Notes: generated from the letters alone by a model not told the origin. DNA of 64,000 nucleotides from Enterococcus casseliflavus NBRC 100478 (GCF_001544095.1 NZ_BCPT01000009.1:62001-126000); one strand, 5' to 3'. Counted from the first letter of the stretch, positions 8,421 to 16,260 are shown. Numbers and translations: made by a program.

Positions 8421-9579
8421 TTTCGTTCTCACCCCCTTTCGATGTTTCTTCATAGTTCTTGGTCATGTTAATTTTCTTGCCTTCACCGTTTGGTAATTCA
8501 TCGTAGTCAAATACGTCACGGACTTCATCCACATAGAACGCTCCTGAAGAAGCGACTTTATCTAATTGCGTTGCTTTCTCTATGATGCTGACTGGCAATA
8601 CTTTAGAAACTTTGATGCGCTCCCCTTTTTGATATTCTTTTTTTGTAATGATTTTGGCCATCAACTCATCCTGAAGCTTCTTCATCAGCGGAACGATACA
8701 AAGTTTACGAAAAGCATCTAGATTAGAATCAAGGTCAGCTTTTTCACCATAAATAAGCGCCGTAGGAACTCCTATGGCGTTGGCTACATCATCGATCAAC
8801 GATGTTTTCATTTTGTTTAACTCATCAAGTGATTGATTGGAAACCCCTTGTTTATTGGTGTATTCCTCATAATCAATGTTCTTCACCTTTGCCACGATTG
8901 CAACTGATTTTGTCTTAAAGGCTTGATAGATTTTATCGACATATTCTTGAAGTTTTTCTGTCCGAGTCTTGCCGTTTTCATCTTTCTTTTCGTTGGCAGT
9001 AGCAGTTGCATTGATAGACACCGATCCACGAATTTGATTGTTTCTCATTGCAATTTCAATGATTCGCCCAAATAACTCAGAATAGTCCTCGAACAAGCCC
9101 TTTGTAAAACGATCAAGTTTATCATTGTTGTATTCAATGTAGATCACATCTGACATATTGAAGCTTTTTTGAAATACATAGTTCTTCACTGTTACACCTG
9201 TGAACACATCATCATAAACAGCGTATTCAGTACGAGAAAAATCATCCGCAATCAATAGTTGATTATCTTCTGTAAAAATGACCAGCACTTCGTTGTCGTC
9301 CATTAAGCGATAGAAAAACTTTTCCCAGAACGTTGCAGCCGACATATCATTGTTGGGTCGAACATTCAAAATGTATTCCCAATCAGCAGTACCATCTTTG
9401 TTTTTGAACTTTACTTCTAGTGTGGACATTGTTCTTGCTACAAAATCTAGCACTGTATTCTTTGCCATAATTTTCAGGTATGCTCGAGCGGACTCATCAT
9501 CACCGTAGACGAGATCAGGAATCCAGTCCGAAGGTTCTTCATTACGTATGGACTGCTTAAAGACATCAAATAAACTCAC
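8407..9579 (-). CDS. Portal protein, HK97 family
   Basis: A 390-residue portal, the 12-fold ring through which DNA enters the head. It begins MSLFDVFKQS and contains typical portal segments: TVLDFVARTMSTLEVKFK, ILNVRPNNDMSAATFWEKF, and NKMKTSLIDDVANAIGVP before the C-terminal helices. It follows the terminase by a 360-base stretch with two tiny genes and precedes the protease. The start ATG has AAAGGTGG just upstream. Confidence 0.94.
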   Translation of the reverse strand: MSLFDVFKQSIRNEEPSDWIPDLVYGDDESARAYLKIMAKNTVLDFVARTMSTLEVKFKNKDGTADWEYILNVRPNNDMSAATFWEKFFYRLMDDNEVLVIFTEDNQLLIADDFSRTEYAVYDDVFTGVTVKNYVFQKSFNMSDVIYIEYNNDKLDRFTKGLFEDYSELFGRIIEIAMRNNQIRGSVSINATATANEKKDENGKTRTEKLQEYVDKIYQAFKTKSVAIVAKVKNIDYEEYTNKQGVSNQSLDELNKMKTSLIDDVANAIGVPTALIYGEKADLDSNLDAFRKLCIVPLMKKLQDELMAKIITKKEYQKGERIKVSKVLPVSIIEKATQLDKVASSGAFYVDEVRDVFDYDELPNGEGKKINMTKNYEETSKGGENENAES

Positions 9580-9623
9580 ATATTTTCACCACCTTTCAAT
9601 TGGATTAGATATATGGATCACCT

Positions 9624-9785
9624 TCACTTTCCGGCAAATCGCCTGCATGACTTATTTGGAATCTGTTCAGGTGGTTTCTTCTTGTAACCCAAAGGCGTTG
9701 TAGTTACTTTAGTGAAATAAACTGTGTTGCCAGCCATTACGTTTTTTGTTTTTCGCTCAACGTTTAAATATTGTGGCTTATACAT
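9624..9785 (-). CDS. Small basic hypothetical protein (53 aa)
   Basis: A 53-codon frame between portal and terminase. The protein begins MYKPQYLNVERK, has KNVMAGNTVYFTKVTTTPLG in the middle and ends in a basic KKKPPEQ...RRFAGK tail. Its ATG lies 9 bases after the stop of the 42-codon membrane gene, with GAGTGATC as a modest ribosome site. I do not recognise the family; location in the structural operon suggests expression with late genes. Confidence 0.6.
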   Translation of the reverse strand: MYKPQYLNVERKTKNVMAGNTVYFTKVTTTPLGYKKKPPEQIPNKSCRRFAGK

Positions 9786-9794
9786 AATGATCAC

Positions 9795-9923
9795 TCACTT
9801 TCTGCGTGAAACCCATTCGATCAATATTGCAATAAATAAAATAAACAAAAAGATCGGTATCAGAATATACCAGTATTTAATAAAAAATTCCCTTTCGGTT
9901 AAATGAATCCAATCACTGAACAT
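9795..9923 (-). CDS. Small single-span membrane protein (42 aa)
   Basis: The frame encodes MFSDWIHLTEREFF followed by a strongly hydrophobic segment of about 20 residues (WYILIPIFLFILFIAILIE) and a short basic end (VSRRK). Lactococcal and lactobacillal phages often carry a tiny membrane protein gene (DUF1056 type) between large terminase and portal, and this occupies the same place. The relation is by position and shape only. The start follows an AGCGAGGG site. Confidence 0.6.
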   Translation of the reverse strand: MFSDWIHLTEREFFIKYWYILIPIFLFILFIAILIEWVSRRK

Positions 9924-9940
9924 AACCTAGCCCTCGCTTT

Positions 9941-11623
9941 CTAAAATTCAATTTCATCTAACATATCAAAGGCATCATCGTAGTCGTAATCGATAATCTC
10001 ATCTGCACGCCATAGACAGTATTCAAACGCCTTGAATCCGTCTGTCTTACGACGAACCTCTTCTTTCTTCTTGTATGATTTGTTGCCGTCGCCATTCGTT
10101 TTTACTAGTACATTATTCGTGTACCAGCGCATCAATGGATTGTCACCAAAGATAATGTGATTATTTGCGAATGCATCTTCAATTCTAGGGGCTAGTAAAT
10201 TATCTGCAGCAGTTGGGTTTCTGATCACTTCAATTTCAAATCCTTCCTCCAAAAACAATGGTCGCAATAAATCCATCCGGAAATTATCGGCTACTATTTT
10301 CGTTATGCCGTATTTTTCCCGTTGCTCAACAAACCAGCCGACAACTGTTTTCGGATCGATTGTGGGCCCATCTATGACCGTCAGCAATCCTTCTTCTTCC
10401 CATTCCCTTATGGGTGCAAATTTTTCTTTTGTAGTTTCAGACGCTTTACGAGAATACCCGTAGTAAATGTCCACAAATTGCTTTCTAACAAACGAATGGG
10501 TCTTGAATACATAATCATCCCCATCGCGAAACAAAAGCCCACAGGCGGCGAAATCACGCAGACTGGCATAATCTAAACCTCCAATGGCTTGTTTGCCGAT
10601 TAGGTTTGCTGGGAATGGTCTGTTTGTTGCAAGAATCTCTTCACGACTAGCCACCGATCGTTCTAAGTCTGTGACAGGTAAATTCATACGTTTAGTCATG
10701 AACTCTTCTCGGTTGCTTGGATCGTCTTCCAAATCCTCGTATTCTTCCATAACAGTTTCGTAAAGATTGTCCGCATACTCAGATAGTGGCTGATGAAACA
10801 TAGGATTGGCTAACTCCCAGTTGTCAGGATCATTGACCTGCTCCTCTGAGTCCAGTTTGCAAATGAAAGGAAAAAGAGCATTGAAACGGACTGAACCGCT
10901 CAACACTCTTTTCGCTTTTTCTTTCATATTGTCCAAGAATCCCTCACGAACATAACCGTCAGTACCCACATAAAACTCCCTCGGGTTCGGGCGTTTACCA
11001 AGACCACTAATATGGACTTTTACATCTTTGTTCGATTCGTATCGATGGATTTCATCAAAAGCTACTGCTCCATCACGCAATCCATCTTTTGTATCGCCAT
11101 TACTAGTACGGAATTTTATTTTACTTCCAGTCTTTTTGCTGGTGATCACTGACTTCCCATATTCGAAAGCTTTTTGTAATGTCTTATTCCGTTTGATTGT
11201 ATTGTATATCTCTTCGAATGATGTTTTCGCTTGATCCTCACTATTGGCAACGATCGAAACGTTGTAGTCCATGATGCCGTGCATTTCAGTCTGAAGGAAA
11301 TTCAGCACAACTGATAACAATCCATTTTTACCTCCACCACGACCAAACATCCAAAGGAACTTACGGTAAACATTCCGGTCATTCTTTTTGAAATAAAGAA
11401 AGATAAATGCGATTAAGAACTTCTGGAATGGCTGCATTGGGAAATACCATTTCTCACCATAAGCAATGCACTTATCAATCATCACATCATCGAAGTAAAC
11501 ATCATCCCGACTAAGAACATAACGTTCTAAATACTCAATTAAATTTGCTCGCTCTTTGTTAAACTTTATTTTCCCTGATTTGAATTGTTCGATATAGTAA
11601 TCAACGTGTTTTTGATGAATCAT
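9941..11623 (-). CDS. terL: Terminase large subunit
   Basis: The 560-residue packaging motor has an ATPase domain with Walker A MFGRGGGKNG (residues 92-101), Walker B VAFDEIH (187-193), and a C-terminal RNase-H-like nuclease starting with GLDYASL (Asp353) and continuing IVADNFRMD. It translocates DNA into the prohead and cuts it at the packaging site. The start overlaps the small terminase stop by 4 bases. Confidence 0.96.
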   Translation of the reverse strand: MIHQKHVDYYIEQFKSGKIKFNKERANLIEYLERYVLSRDDVYFDDVMIDKCIAYGEKWYFPMQPFQKFLIAFIFLYFKKNDRNVYRKFLWMFGRGGGKNGLLSVVLNFLQTEMHGIMDYNVSIVANSEDQAKTSFEEIYNTIKRNKTLQKAFEYGKSVITSKKTGSKIKFRTSNGDTKDGLRDGAVAFDEIHRYESNKDVKVHISGLGKRPNPREFYVGTDGYVREGFLDNMKEKAKRVLSGSVRFNALFPFICKLDSEEQVNDPDNWELANPMFHQPLSEYADNLYETVMEEYEDLEDDPSNREEFMTKRMNLPVTDLERSVASREEILATNRPFPANLIGKQAIGGLDYASLRDFAACGLLFRDGDDYVFKTHSFVRKQFVDIYYGYSRKASETTKEKFAPIREWEEEGLLTVIDGPTIDPKTVVGWFVEQREKYGITKIVADNFRMDLLRPLFLEEGFEIEVIRNPTAADNLLAPRIEDAFANNHIIFGDNPLMRWYTNNVLVKTNGDGNKSYKKKEEVRRKTDGFKAFEYCLWRADEIIDYDYDDAFDMLDEIEF

Positions 11624-11937
11624 GTTAGATCACTCTCATCGTAATCATCTTGATTATCAGTGACTACTTTACCGTTCAAATCATCAAGGTTAAGGTCTTT
11701 ACCAAGAGCAATAATTGCACGAGAAATCGTAACTTTTTGAGCGATTGCTGGGTTAGTTTTAAGATACGTTTGAGTGCCGTTAAAGCCTTCGACAATTGGT
11801 CCGTATTGCTTAACAGCTTTATCCATTTTTCGATAAAGCCTAACTAAATCAAGGTATCTCTCAACTTTTTCAAGTTCCATCTGATCGTTTACGTCAATCT
11901 GTCTTAGCAACTGTTTCTTTAAATCTGACATCTTCAA
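11620..11937 (-). CDS. terS: Terminase small subunit, P27 family
   Basis: A 105-residue protein directly upstream of terL with a 4-base overlap. It is helical, with KQLLRQIDVNDQMELEKVERYLDLVRLYRK and AQKVTISRAIIALGKDLNL, and an acidic C-terminus, consistent with P27-type small subunits that recognise the packaging site. Start: a TTG at 11937 lies 6 bases after GGGGTGA; an ATG two codons later is the alternative. Confidence 0.88.
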   Translation of the reverse strand: MKMSDLKKQLLRQIDVNDQMELEKVERYLDLVRLYRKMDKAVKQYGPIVEGFNGTQTYLKTNPAIAQKVTISRAIIALGKDLNLDDLNGKVVTDNQDDYDESDLT

Positions 11938-11940
11938 AGG

Positions 11941-12065
11941 CTCTCACCCCCCTAGCAAAAAAATTTTTGTCATAAATTTGGACAGTTGACCCCTCCCACC
12001 GGTTCCCTAGATTGGGATTTGACCCCGAAATAATTCGACCGGGGGTGTATTAGTCCCCACTTTCA
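11941..12065. other. Candidate packaging (cos) region
   Basis: The 130 bases between terS and the next gene hold no open frame of note. They have an unusual composition: G/C runs (cccccct, gacccctccc, ccggggg) split by A/T blocks, and an inverted ACCCC...GGGGGT pair about 12034-12054. In cos phages with a P27 small terminase and an HNH nuclease the cohesive-end site lies in this neighbourhood. I see no way to mark the exact nick positions. Confidence 0.4.
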
Positions 12066-12069
12066 TGTT

Positions 12070-12336
12070 CTATTCGGTCTGATTTTGGGATTTGGTTTTC
12101 ACGAAATCGATTGACAATGAGATGTAATCGTACGTTACCTGTTCTCTGTCTGGTGCTGGATGAGTTTCATTGTAGTCCCCACCCATTATGATCACATGAC
12201 CATCATCAACTCGCTGCTTAAATGAATTCAACTTATCAATTGTATCTTGAATCCAAGCGCTGGCATCATGTCTTGATTCATTTAGATTTTGAATTGTTGA
12301 TCCTTCTTTTATAAATGTTCTTTCATCATTACTCAT
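12070..12336 (-). CDS. Hypothetical protein (88 aa) between HNH and TerS
   Basis: An 88-residue acidic protein, MSNDERTFIKEG..., with a helical middle (DIKLNSFKQR-like) and a VIIMGGDYNETHPAPDRE segment. I do not recognise it. The ATG overlaps the end of the 250-residue gene by 4 bases, so the two are likely co-translated. Both are inserted between the HNH nuclease and terS, which are usually close neighbours. Confidence 0.65.
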   Translation of the reverse strand: MSNDERTFIKEGSTIQNLNESRHDASAWIQDTIDKLNSFKQRVDDGHVIIMGGDYNETHPAPDREQVTYDYISLSIDFVKTKSQNQTE

Positions 12337-13085
12337 TGATTAAACACCCTTCCGTTATTACGATCGATCGACAAGACTTTGTTTCTAGGATCATCATTAG
12401 TCACATAAATAAATGTAATCACATTGGTTCCTTCACCCCAGTCGTGTTTTGTTACATAGTGATTCGTCATTGATACAACTCCGACTTCTCGACCTTTGAT
12501 GTAAAGCTTTGGAACTTTCCCGTTTAAATCAAAGCTTACATCTTCTTTGGTTAATGGTTTCTTCGAATCCAAGATATCCTGTCGCTTTTGTTTCCAAATA
12601 TCACCTTCGAAAAACAGCCTGAAATAATCCATGTATCCTTCATCACCTTGTTCTTTGTAAGGATGAGCATGAATGCCTGCTGCATATCCAATAAAAGAAC
12701 TCCTTAAACTTTCACTAGTAGTTTGTTTAATTTGATTAAATGCCTTCTCCCATCCCTCATGTAACTTCGAAGAAAAGTTAACAGTCACATTGTCGCCTTC
12801 AACGAATTGCTTAGTGAAGTTTTCATACACTACATCTACGATTTTGTACTTAGGCAATGCTGACTTAAGACCTAATCCATCCGCTGCCAATTTATCAACC
12901 AATAGTTTTTTACCACCAATACCATCAGCATTAGAAGTTGTTACTACTGCTTCGGGATATAGTTCCTTAATTCTAGTCATCAAAGATTTATTCCTTGGAC
13001 CGACAATTCTTTGACCAACAATAATAGTGTACCTTCCGTCTTCAACGTATTCCTTTAGTGTATTATAAGATGTCAAACTCATCAT
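12333..13085 (-). CDS. Unknown protein (250 aa) between HNH and TerS
   Basis: I do not recognise this protein. The N-terminal third (TIIVGQRIVGPRNKSLMTRIKELYP, then VVTTSNADGIGGKKLLVDKL) reads like an alternating beta/alpha fold; the C-terminal half is rich in charged residues and beta strands (GEGTNVITFIYVTNDDP). No signal peptide, membrane span or metal motif is visible. I choose the ATG at 13085, inside the end of the HNH gene, with AAAGTGG upstream; the frame is open 9 codons further. It is translationally coupled to the 88-residue gene downstream. Placement among late genes means it may be made during packaging; it could also be an accessory (moron) gene. Confidence 0.7.
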   Translation of the reverse strand: MMSLTSYNTLKEYVEDGRYTIIVGQRIVGPRNKSLMTRIKELYPEAVVTTSNADGIGGKKLLVDKLAADGLGLKSALPKYKIVDVVYENFTKQFVEGDNVTVNFSSKLHEGWEKAFNQIKQTTSESLRSSFIGYAAGIHAHPYKEQGDEGYMDYFRLFFEGDIWKQKRQDILDSKKPLTKEDVSFDLNGKVPKLYIKGREVGVVSMTNHYVTKHDWGEGTNVITFIYVTNDDPRNKVLSIDRNNGRVFNQ

Positions 13086-13383
13086 CCCACTTTCTTTTCT
13101 TTGGTTGCCCACGATAGTTCATTCGATCGTGTCGCTTATTGTGACAGTCCTTGCATAACGTTCTTAGATTGTCTGGATCAAACGCAAGCTCTGGATTTGT
13201 TTCCAATTCTTTTATGTGATCAACCTCCAGTATCGAATCATACTGTGTAGTCAGTCTGCCTTCTGCTTTACACCATAAACATTCGTAGTGATCTCTCTCA
13301 AGTATTGCCTGCCTTAGATTTCTCCACTTAGTCGATCCATAAAATCTAGCTCGATCTGCTTTGGTTTTGACAACAGGTATCAT
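13063..13383 (-). CDS. HNH endonuclease
   Basis: A 106-residue HNH nuclease with CLWCKAEG, EVDHIKEL, DPDNLRTLCKDCHNKRHDR: two CxxC zinc-binding pairs around the D-H catalytic motif and the terminal H-N-x8-H pattern. In HK97-type and related phages such a protein works with the terminase and portal at the cos site. It begins 4 bases inside the upstream gene and ends 22 bases inside the next one. Confidence 0.94.
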   Translation of the reverse strand: MIPVVKTKADRARFYGSTKWRNLRQAILERDHYECLWCKAEGRLTTQYDSILEVDHIKELETNPELAFDPDNLRTLCKDCHNKRHDRMNYRGQPKKRKWDDEFDIL

Positions 13384-13709
13384 TGTTCTTTGGCTAATTG
13401 CTCTGTGTAGATAGTGATCAATGCACGCTGAACTTGTAAGATACCATCTACCCCAAGCTTAGTAGCATCCAACTTCATTCGCTCTTTCAATAGTGTTGCA
13501 TTAACAGGTGCCTCAAGCGATCGCTTCATCGTGTAGTAATTCAGTGCTGCAAGTTCGTCTACCTTTAGTCCGTATGCCGTAATGATTTTCCAAAAAATTT
13601 CAGCAATAGCATCCATGTCCTTCTCTTCATGTAACTGAGTTAGCATCTTGATAAAGTCGTCTTGTTTTTCTGGAACAGATTTCTTTTTATGGTCCTGCGG
13701 TTTCTTCAT
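13380..13709 (-). CDS. Hypothetical phage protein (109 aa)
   Basis: A helical, soluble protein of unknown function at the head of the packaging operon. It begins with a basic stretch (MKKPQDHKKKSVPEKQDD) and continues with long helices (DAIAEIFWKIITAYGLKVDELAALNYYTMKRSLEA in part). I use the ATG at 13709 because AGGAG lies 8 bases upstream; an ATG two codons earlier is too close to that site. It overlaps the HNH gene by 4 bases. Confidence 0.7.
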   Translation of the reverse strand: MKKPQDHKKKSVPEKQDDFIKMLTQLHEEKDMDAIAEIFWKIITAYGLKVDELAALNYYTMKRSLEAPVNATLLKERMKLDATKLGVDGILQVQRALITIYTEQLAKEQ

Positions 13710-13728
13710 ACCCATCTCTCCTTATACA

Positions 13729-13757
13729 AAATAAAAAGCCACTCGCACGGAGTGACT
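13729..13757 (-). terminator. Intrinsic terminator after the membrane/coiled-coil gene
   Basis: On the minus strand GTCACTCC-gtgc-GAGTGGC is followed by TTTTTATTTT. It lies 25 bases after the stop of the 13780-14529 gene and before the packaging operon, so either the late operon starts below it or late transcription must read through. Confidence 0.75.
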
Positions 13758-13779
13758 ACATTATTAAAATATTCAACTC

Positions 13780-14529
13780 TTATTTACCTGCTTTAACCTT
13801 TTCCCATTCCTTTTTGTAGTAATCTCTTAACATGACAATTAACTTATTTACTTCTATTGCTACATCATCTCTCATTTTCCTAGATTGTTGAATATTACTG
13901 TCAACTACGTTAGCAGAATCAAATTGCATCCAGCTACTTTTCAATGAATATTTACGAAGGTTCTCGTGTATCTCCTCGGCTAGTTTTACTATTTTGTTAT
14001 TTTCTTCATTGTTACTAAAGTTTAATTTTATTAACATAAATTCTTTTTTTAGAATTTCCAAAGTATTATTTAAATCATCGACTCTACTTTTCATATCTAA
14101 ATCAAAATTCACTTTGTCTTGTATTTCCCATTGTTCATAAATATCTTTGTATTTTTTTCGATCTGTATGAGATATTTTTTTATCATTACTTAAAGCTTTA
14201 AAATTGGCTGCCCTTATATTGTATTCATTGTATTGCTTAATTTTCTCTGAGAACATAACGTACGAACTAGATAATTTCAAAGAAGCGTTTAGAAATGATG
14301 TTACAATTTCTTTTGTACTATCGATCCAATGCATTCTTGATTTAGAAATAATATCGGCATCAATCTTTTTTTGTTCTAATATATTTTGCTTTATTCCCAT
14401 TTTTCTTGTATTTAAAAAACTCAGCAAAGAAAAAACAAATGATATCACAGCACCAACAGCAGCTACAATCGCAGCAACACTAGACCAAATGAAATCTCCA
14501 TGGACATCATAAAAAATATTCCCTATCAT
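13780..14529 (-). CDS. Membrane-anchored coiled-coil protein (249 aa), accessory
   Basis: The protein has one N-terminal membrane span (about residues 14-38: SSVAAIVAAVGAVISFVFSL) followed by a long helical cytoplasmic part rich in Lys, Asn and Ile. I do not recognise a catalytic motif. I choose the ATG at 14529, which has AAAGGTG 11 bases upstream; the frame is open 12 codons higher but that would overlap the predicted promoter. It is markedly more A/T-rich than the packaging genes and has its own promoter and terminator. Such self-contained genes inside prophages are often expressed in the lysogen and can alter phage infection or host physiology; that is inference. Confidence 0.75.
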   Translation of the reverse strand: MIGNIFYDVHGDFIWSSVAAIVAAVGAVISFVFSLLSFLNTRKMGIKQNILEQKKIDADIISKSRMHWIDSTKEIVTSFLNASLKLSSSYVMFSEKIKQYNEYNIRAANFKALSNDKKISHTDRKKYKDIYEQWEIQDKVNFDLDMKSRVDDLNNTLEILKKEFMLIKLNFSNNEENNKIVKLAEEIHENLRKYSLKSSWMQFDSANVVDSNIQQSRKMRDDVAIEVNKLIVMLRDYYKKEWEKVKAGK

Positions 14530-14555
14530 ATATTTACTCAACACCTTTTTTATAT

Positions 14556-14586
14556 ATAGTATCATCTATTACAGAATATCTTTCAA
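14556..14586 (-). promoter_or_regulatory. Candidate sigma-A promoter of the 14529 gene
   Basis: On the minus strand TTGAAA (14586-14581) is followed by an extended -10, TGATACTAT, around 14563-14556. The spacer is 17 to 19 bases depending on which hexamer is used. The predicted start site falls just upstream of the chosen start codon. Confidence 0.5.
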
Positions 14587-14589
14587 TAT

Positions 14590-14660
14590 TAAAAGACAGC
14601 ACTAACGAATTTCGAAATGAGGAGTTCCACCTCTTTCAAAAAATTGTGCTGTCTTTCGTA
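14590..14660. repeat. Nested hairpin in the late-operon leader region
   Basis: AAAGACAGCAC (about 14592-14602) and its exact complement GTGCTGTCTTT (about 14646-14656) flank a second small hairpin (GAGGagttccaCCTC). The rest of 14587-14820 has no open frame worth reporting. The stretch lies between the ArpU-like activator and the structural genes, where the late promoter is expected. Function unknown. Confidence 0.45.
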
Positions 14661-14820
14661 TCCGTCAAAGAAGTAAAGCGATGAGGGATTAGCCCCCTTT
14701 CGGTATTTGGATTAGTGTGAGTAGTCCAATAACCGGCTCTCCGTTTCTTCTACGCTATTACTATAACCCGTTTAAATCAAGAAATATACACAGGCTTTGA
14801 GGTCGCATTTTGTGACAATG

Positions 14821-15291
14821 TCAAAACAAGCTTAATTGATCTTGGTCTGCTGAATAATAATCAATTTCTTCTTGCTTCTTCAAGCGTTCCTCTCGCCGTG
14901 CCTCATACTCATCCACGAATGATAATGTCTTGCGAATCTCTGTATGCCGCTTTCTGATATAGGATACGCTGTAACCTGTCTCATCTGCTATATCATAAAC
15001 ATCCATGTCATCAATATACTTTAACTTTACAATTTGGACATCTGCTCCACTGAATGAATCTATCAATTCCATCAGTTCAACTTTTTCTTTTTCAAGCAGC
15101 TCTAGTTCATTCTCTATAATCCTGATGTTTTCTTCCAACGATGATGATCTTGAATTCTTTTCAAGGCGCACGTTTGCTAAATCACCGTTGACCCATCGAT
15201 CTAATTCCAACCTACTCTTGTTAAGATTCCATTTCATGAAGAGTATTTGTTCTTCTAAGTCTTGGTAGTTTTTAAGCCATTGAAATCTCAC
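14821..15291 (-). CDS. ArpU/RinA-type late transcription regulator
   Basis: A 156-residue protein with an N-terminal coiled coil (LEENIRIIENELELLEKEKVELMELID) and a C-terminal sigma-70 region-4-like helix-turn-helix (VQIVKLKYIDDMDVYDIADETGYSVSYIRKRHTEIRKTL). This layout is that of ArpU/RinA-like phage activators of the late operon. The GTG at 15291 is preceded by AAAGGGGTGG at good distance; an upstream GTG at 15327 has no such site. It is the last gene of the early/middle region before the late genes. Confidence 0.85.
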   Translation of the reverse strand: MRFQWLKNYQDLEEQILFMKWNLNKSRLELDRWVNGDLANVRLEKNSRSSSLEENIRIIENELELLEKEKVELMELIDSFSGADVQIVKLKYIDDMDVYDIADETGYSVSYIRKRHTEIRKTLSFVDEYEARREERLKKQEEIDYYSADQDQLSLF

Positions 15292-15357
15292 AAACGCCAC
15301 CCCTTTATGGTAAAATAGTCTTGTCACAGGTCACTTACCCAAAAGGTAGTGGCTTTT

Positions 15358-15534
15358 TTATTTATCAAAATGTGAACCATGTTGATGTTCTTCATCAATG
15401 ATCAAATTCTTCAAGGTCTTTCCAAGGACCCTTTTATTCAATGTTCCGTTCGCCTTGGATTTTTCTAGCAACTTACGCTTCTTCTTTTTTACTTTCGATT
15501 TTTTCTTTGGCAATGGCTTGCTTCTCCTTTTCAT
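15358..15534 (-). CDS. Possible very basic small protein (58 aa), overlapping frame
   Basis: A frame starting at an ATG inside the 46-codon gene encodes a lysine/arginine-rich N-terminus (MKRRSKPLPKKKSKVKKKKRK) followed by a less charged half (TLKNLIIDEEHQHGSHFDK). No good ribosome site precedes it, and the basic composition may simply reflect the A/G-rich overlap. It could be read by coupling to the upstream gene. Confidence 0.3.
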   Translation of the reverse strand: MKRRSKPLPKKKSKVKKKKRKLLEKSKANGTLNKRVLGKTLKNLIIDEEHQHGSHFDK

Positions 15535-15613
15535 CTAGTTCTTTGCCGAAAAACACACTTGCGAATACTGCTGCAAAAAGTGCTACGGCTACTAACACTG
15601 CAAAGTCCATCAT
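15473..15613 (-). CDS. Small membrane protein (46 aa)
   Basis: It encodes MMDFAVLVAVALFAAVFASVFF, one hydrophobic span, and then a highly charged tail (GKELDEKEKQ...SKKEEA). Its ATG overlaps the stop of the preceding 66-codon membrane gene, a tight coupling that supports it. I know no function. Confidence 0.55.
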   Translation of the reverse strand: MMDFAVLVAVALFAAVFASVFFGKELDEKEKQAIAKEKIESKKEEA

Positions 15614-15814
15614 TTATCCACCCGCTTCCATCGCATCTCGCACTAGCGGATCATTGATAATAATCCTGTACTTCATCTGCTCGTGCTGTAGTTGTTCTTG
15701 TAACTGCTCAATTTGTTTTTGTTGATCCACAATTGTATAGGATAGCCAACTTAGACCAGCGATCGTCAACAGTATTGATACAACAGCCAGTACCGTATAA
15801 TGATTAACTTTCAT
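15614..15814 (-). CDS. Small membrane protein with coiled coil (66 aa)
   Basis: The protein has a membrane span at residues 7-29 (VLAVVSILLTIAGLSWLSYTIV) then a Gln/Glu coiled coil (QQKQIEQLQEQLQHEQ). It starts 11 bases inside the YopX-like gene and its stop touches the next small membrane gene. Unknown function; the pair of adjacent tiny membrane proteins is a recurrent phage early-region feature. Confidence 0.65.
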   Translation of the reverse strand: MKVNHYTVLAVVSILLTIAGLSWLSYTIVDQQKQIEQLQEQLQHEQMKYRIIINDPLVRDAMEAGG

Positions 15815-16253
15815 TGGATTGATCCAATAGTTCTGGGTTCTCGTAGATGTTGCCTACCACTTCCATATGCTCTACCATAGACATACTATTTTGATCTAGC
15901 ACTAAGCTAGGTTCACCTTTAAAAGTTGTCTTAAAACAAGCACCGTCACGCACAATTGAGGTTGTACCGTAGGTTGGCTCAATGTCTTCAGCAAAATCAT
16001 CTGTAAACTTGTTGATATTGGAGAATTTCTTTACCATATCCCCCTCGAAAATTTCCACGCCGTTCTTGTCTTTCAAACCAGTGGATTGCATGAGGAATGA
16101 ATCAATTGCTGGAAAAGTATGATCTTCTGGATAATCTCCGCTTACATCAAGTATGTTTATACCGTCATCATCTAACTCAAAACAAACGCCTTCTGTACTT
16201 GGATAAATCATTCTGTCATTTTCTTTATCCCAACATCTAAATTTTGGTTCCAT
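15804..16253 (-). CDS. YopX family phage protein
   Basis: The 149-residue protein starts MEPKFRCWDKENDRMIYPS and has the YopX pattern in the middle (LMQSTGLKDKNGVEIFEGDMVK), named after the B. subtilis phage SPbeta protein. Function is unknown in the family. The ATG at 16253 follows GGAGGGATAAG at proper distance; the frame is open 20 codons higher, through the bidirectional promoter module, which I discount. Confidence 0.88.
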   Translation of the reverse strand: MEPKFRCWDKENDRMIYPSTEGVCFELDDDGINILDVSGDYPEDHTFPAIDSFLMQSTGLKDKNGVEIFEGDMVKKFSNINKFTDDFAEDIEPTYGTTSIVRDGACFKTTFKGEPSLVLDQNSMSMVEHMEVVGNIYENPELLDQSNES

Positions 16254-16260
16254 CTTATCC

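Noticed and set aside
14580-14820. Possible tRNA in the late-promoter gap
   Set aside because: No T-loop GGTTCRA motif with matching acceptor stem could be found on either strand.
15335-15363. Plus-strand hairpin CACTtACC/GGTAGTG followed by GCTTTTTTATTT
   Set aside because: No plus-strand gene or promoter precedes it, and the stem has a bulge. It overlaps the end of a doubtful minus-strand gene and is not reported as a terminator.
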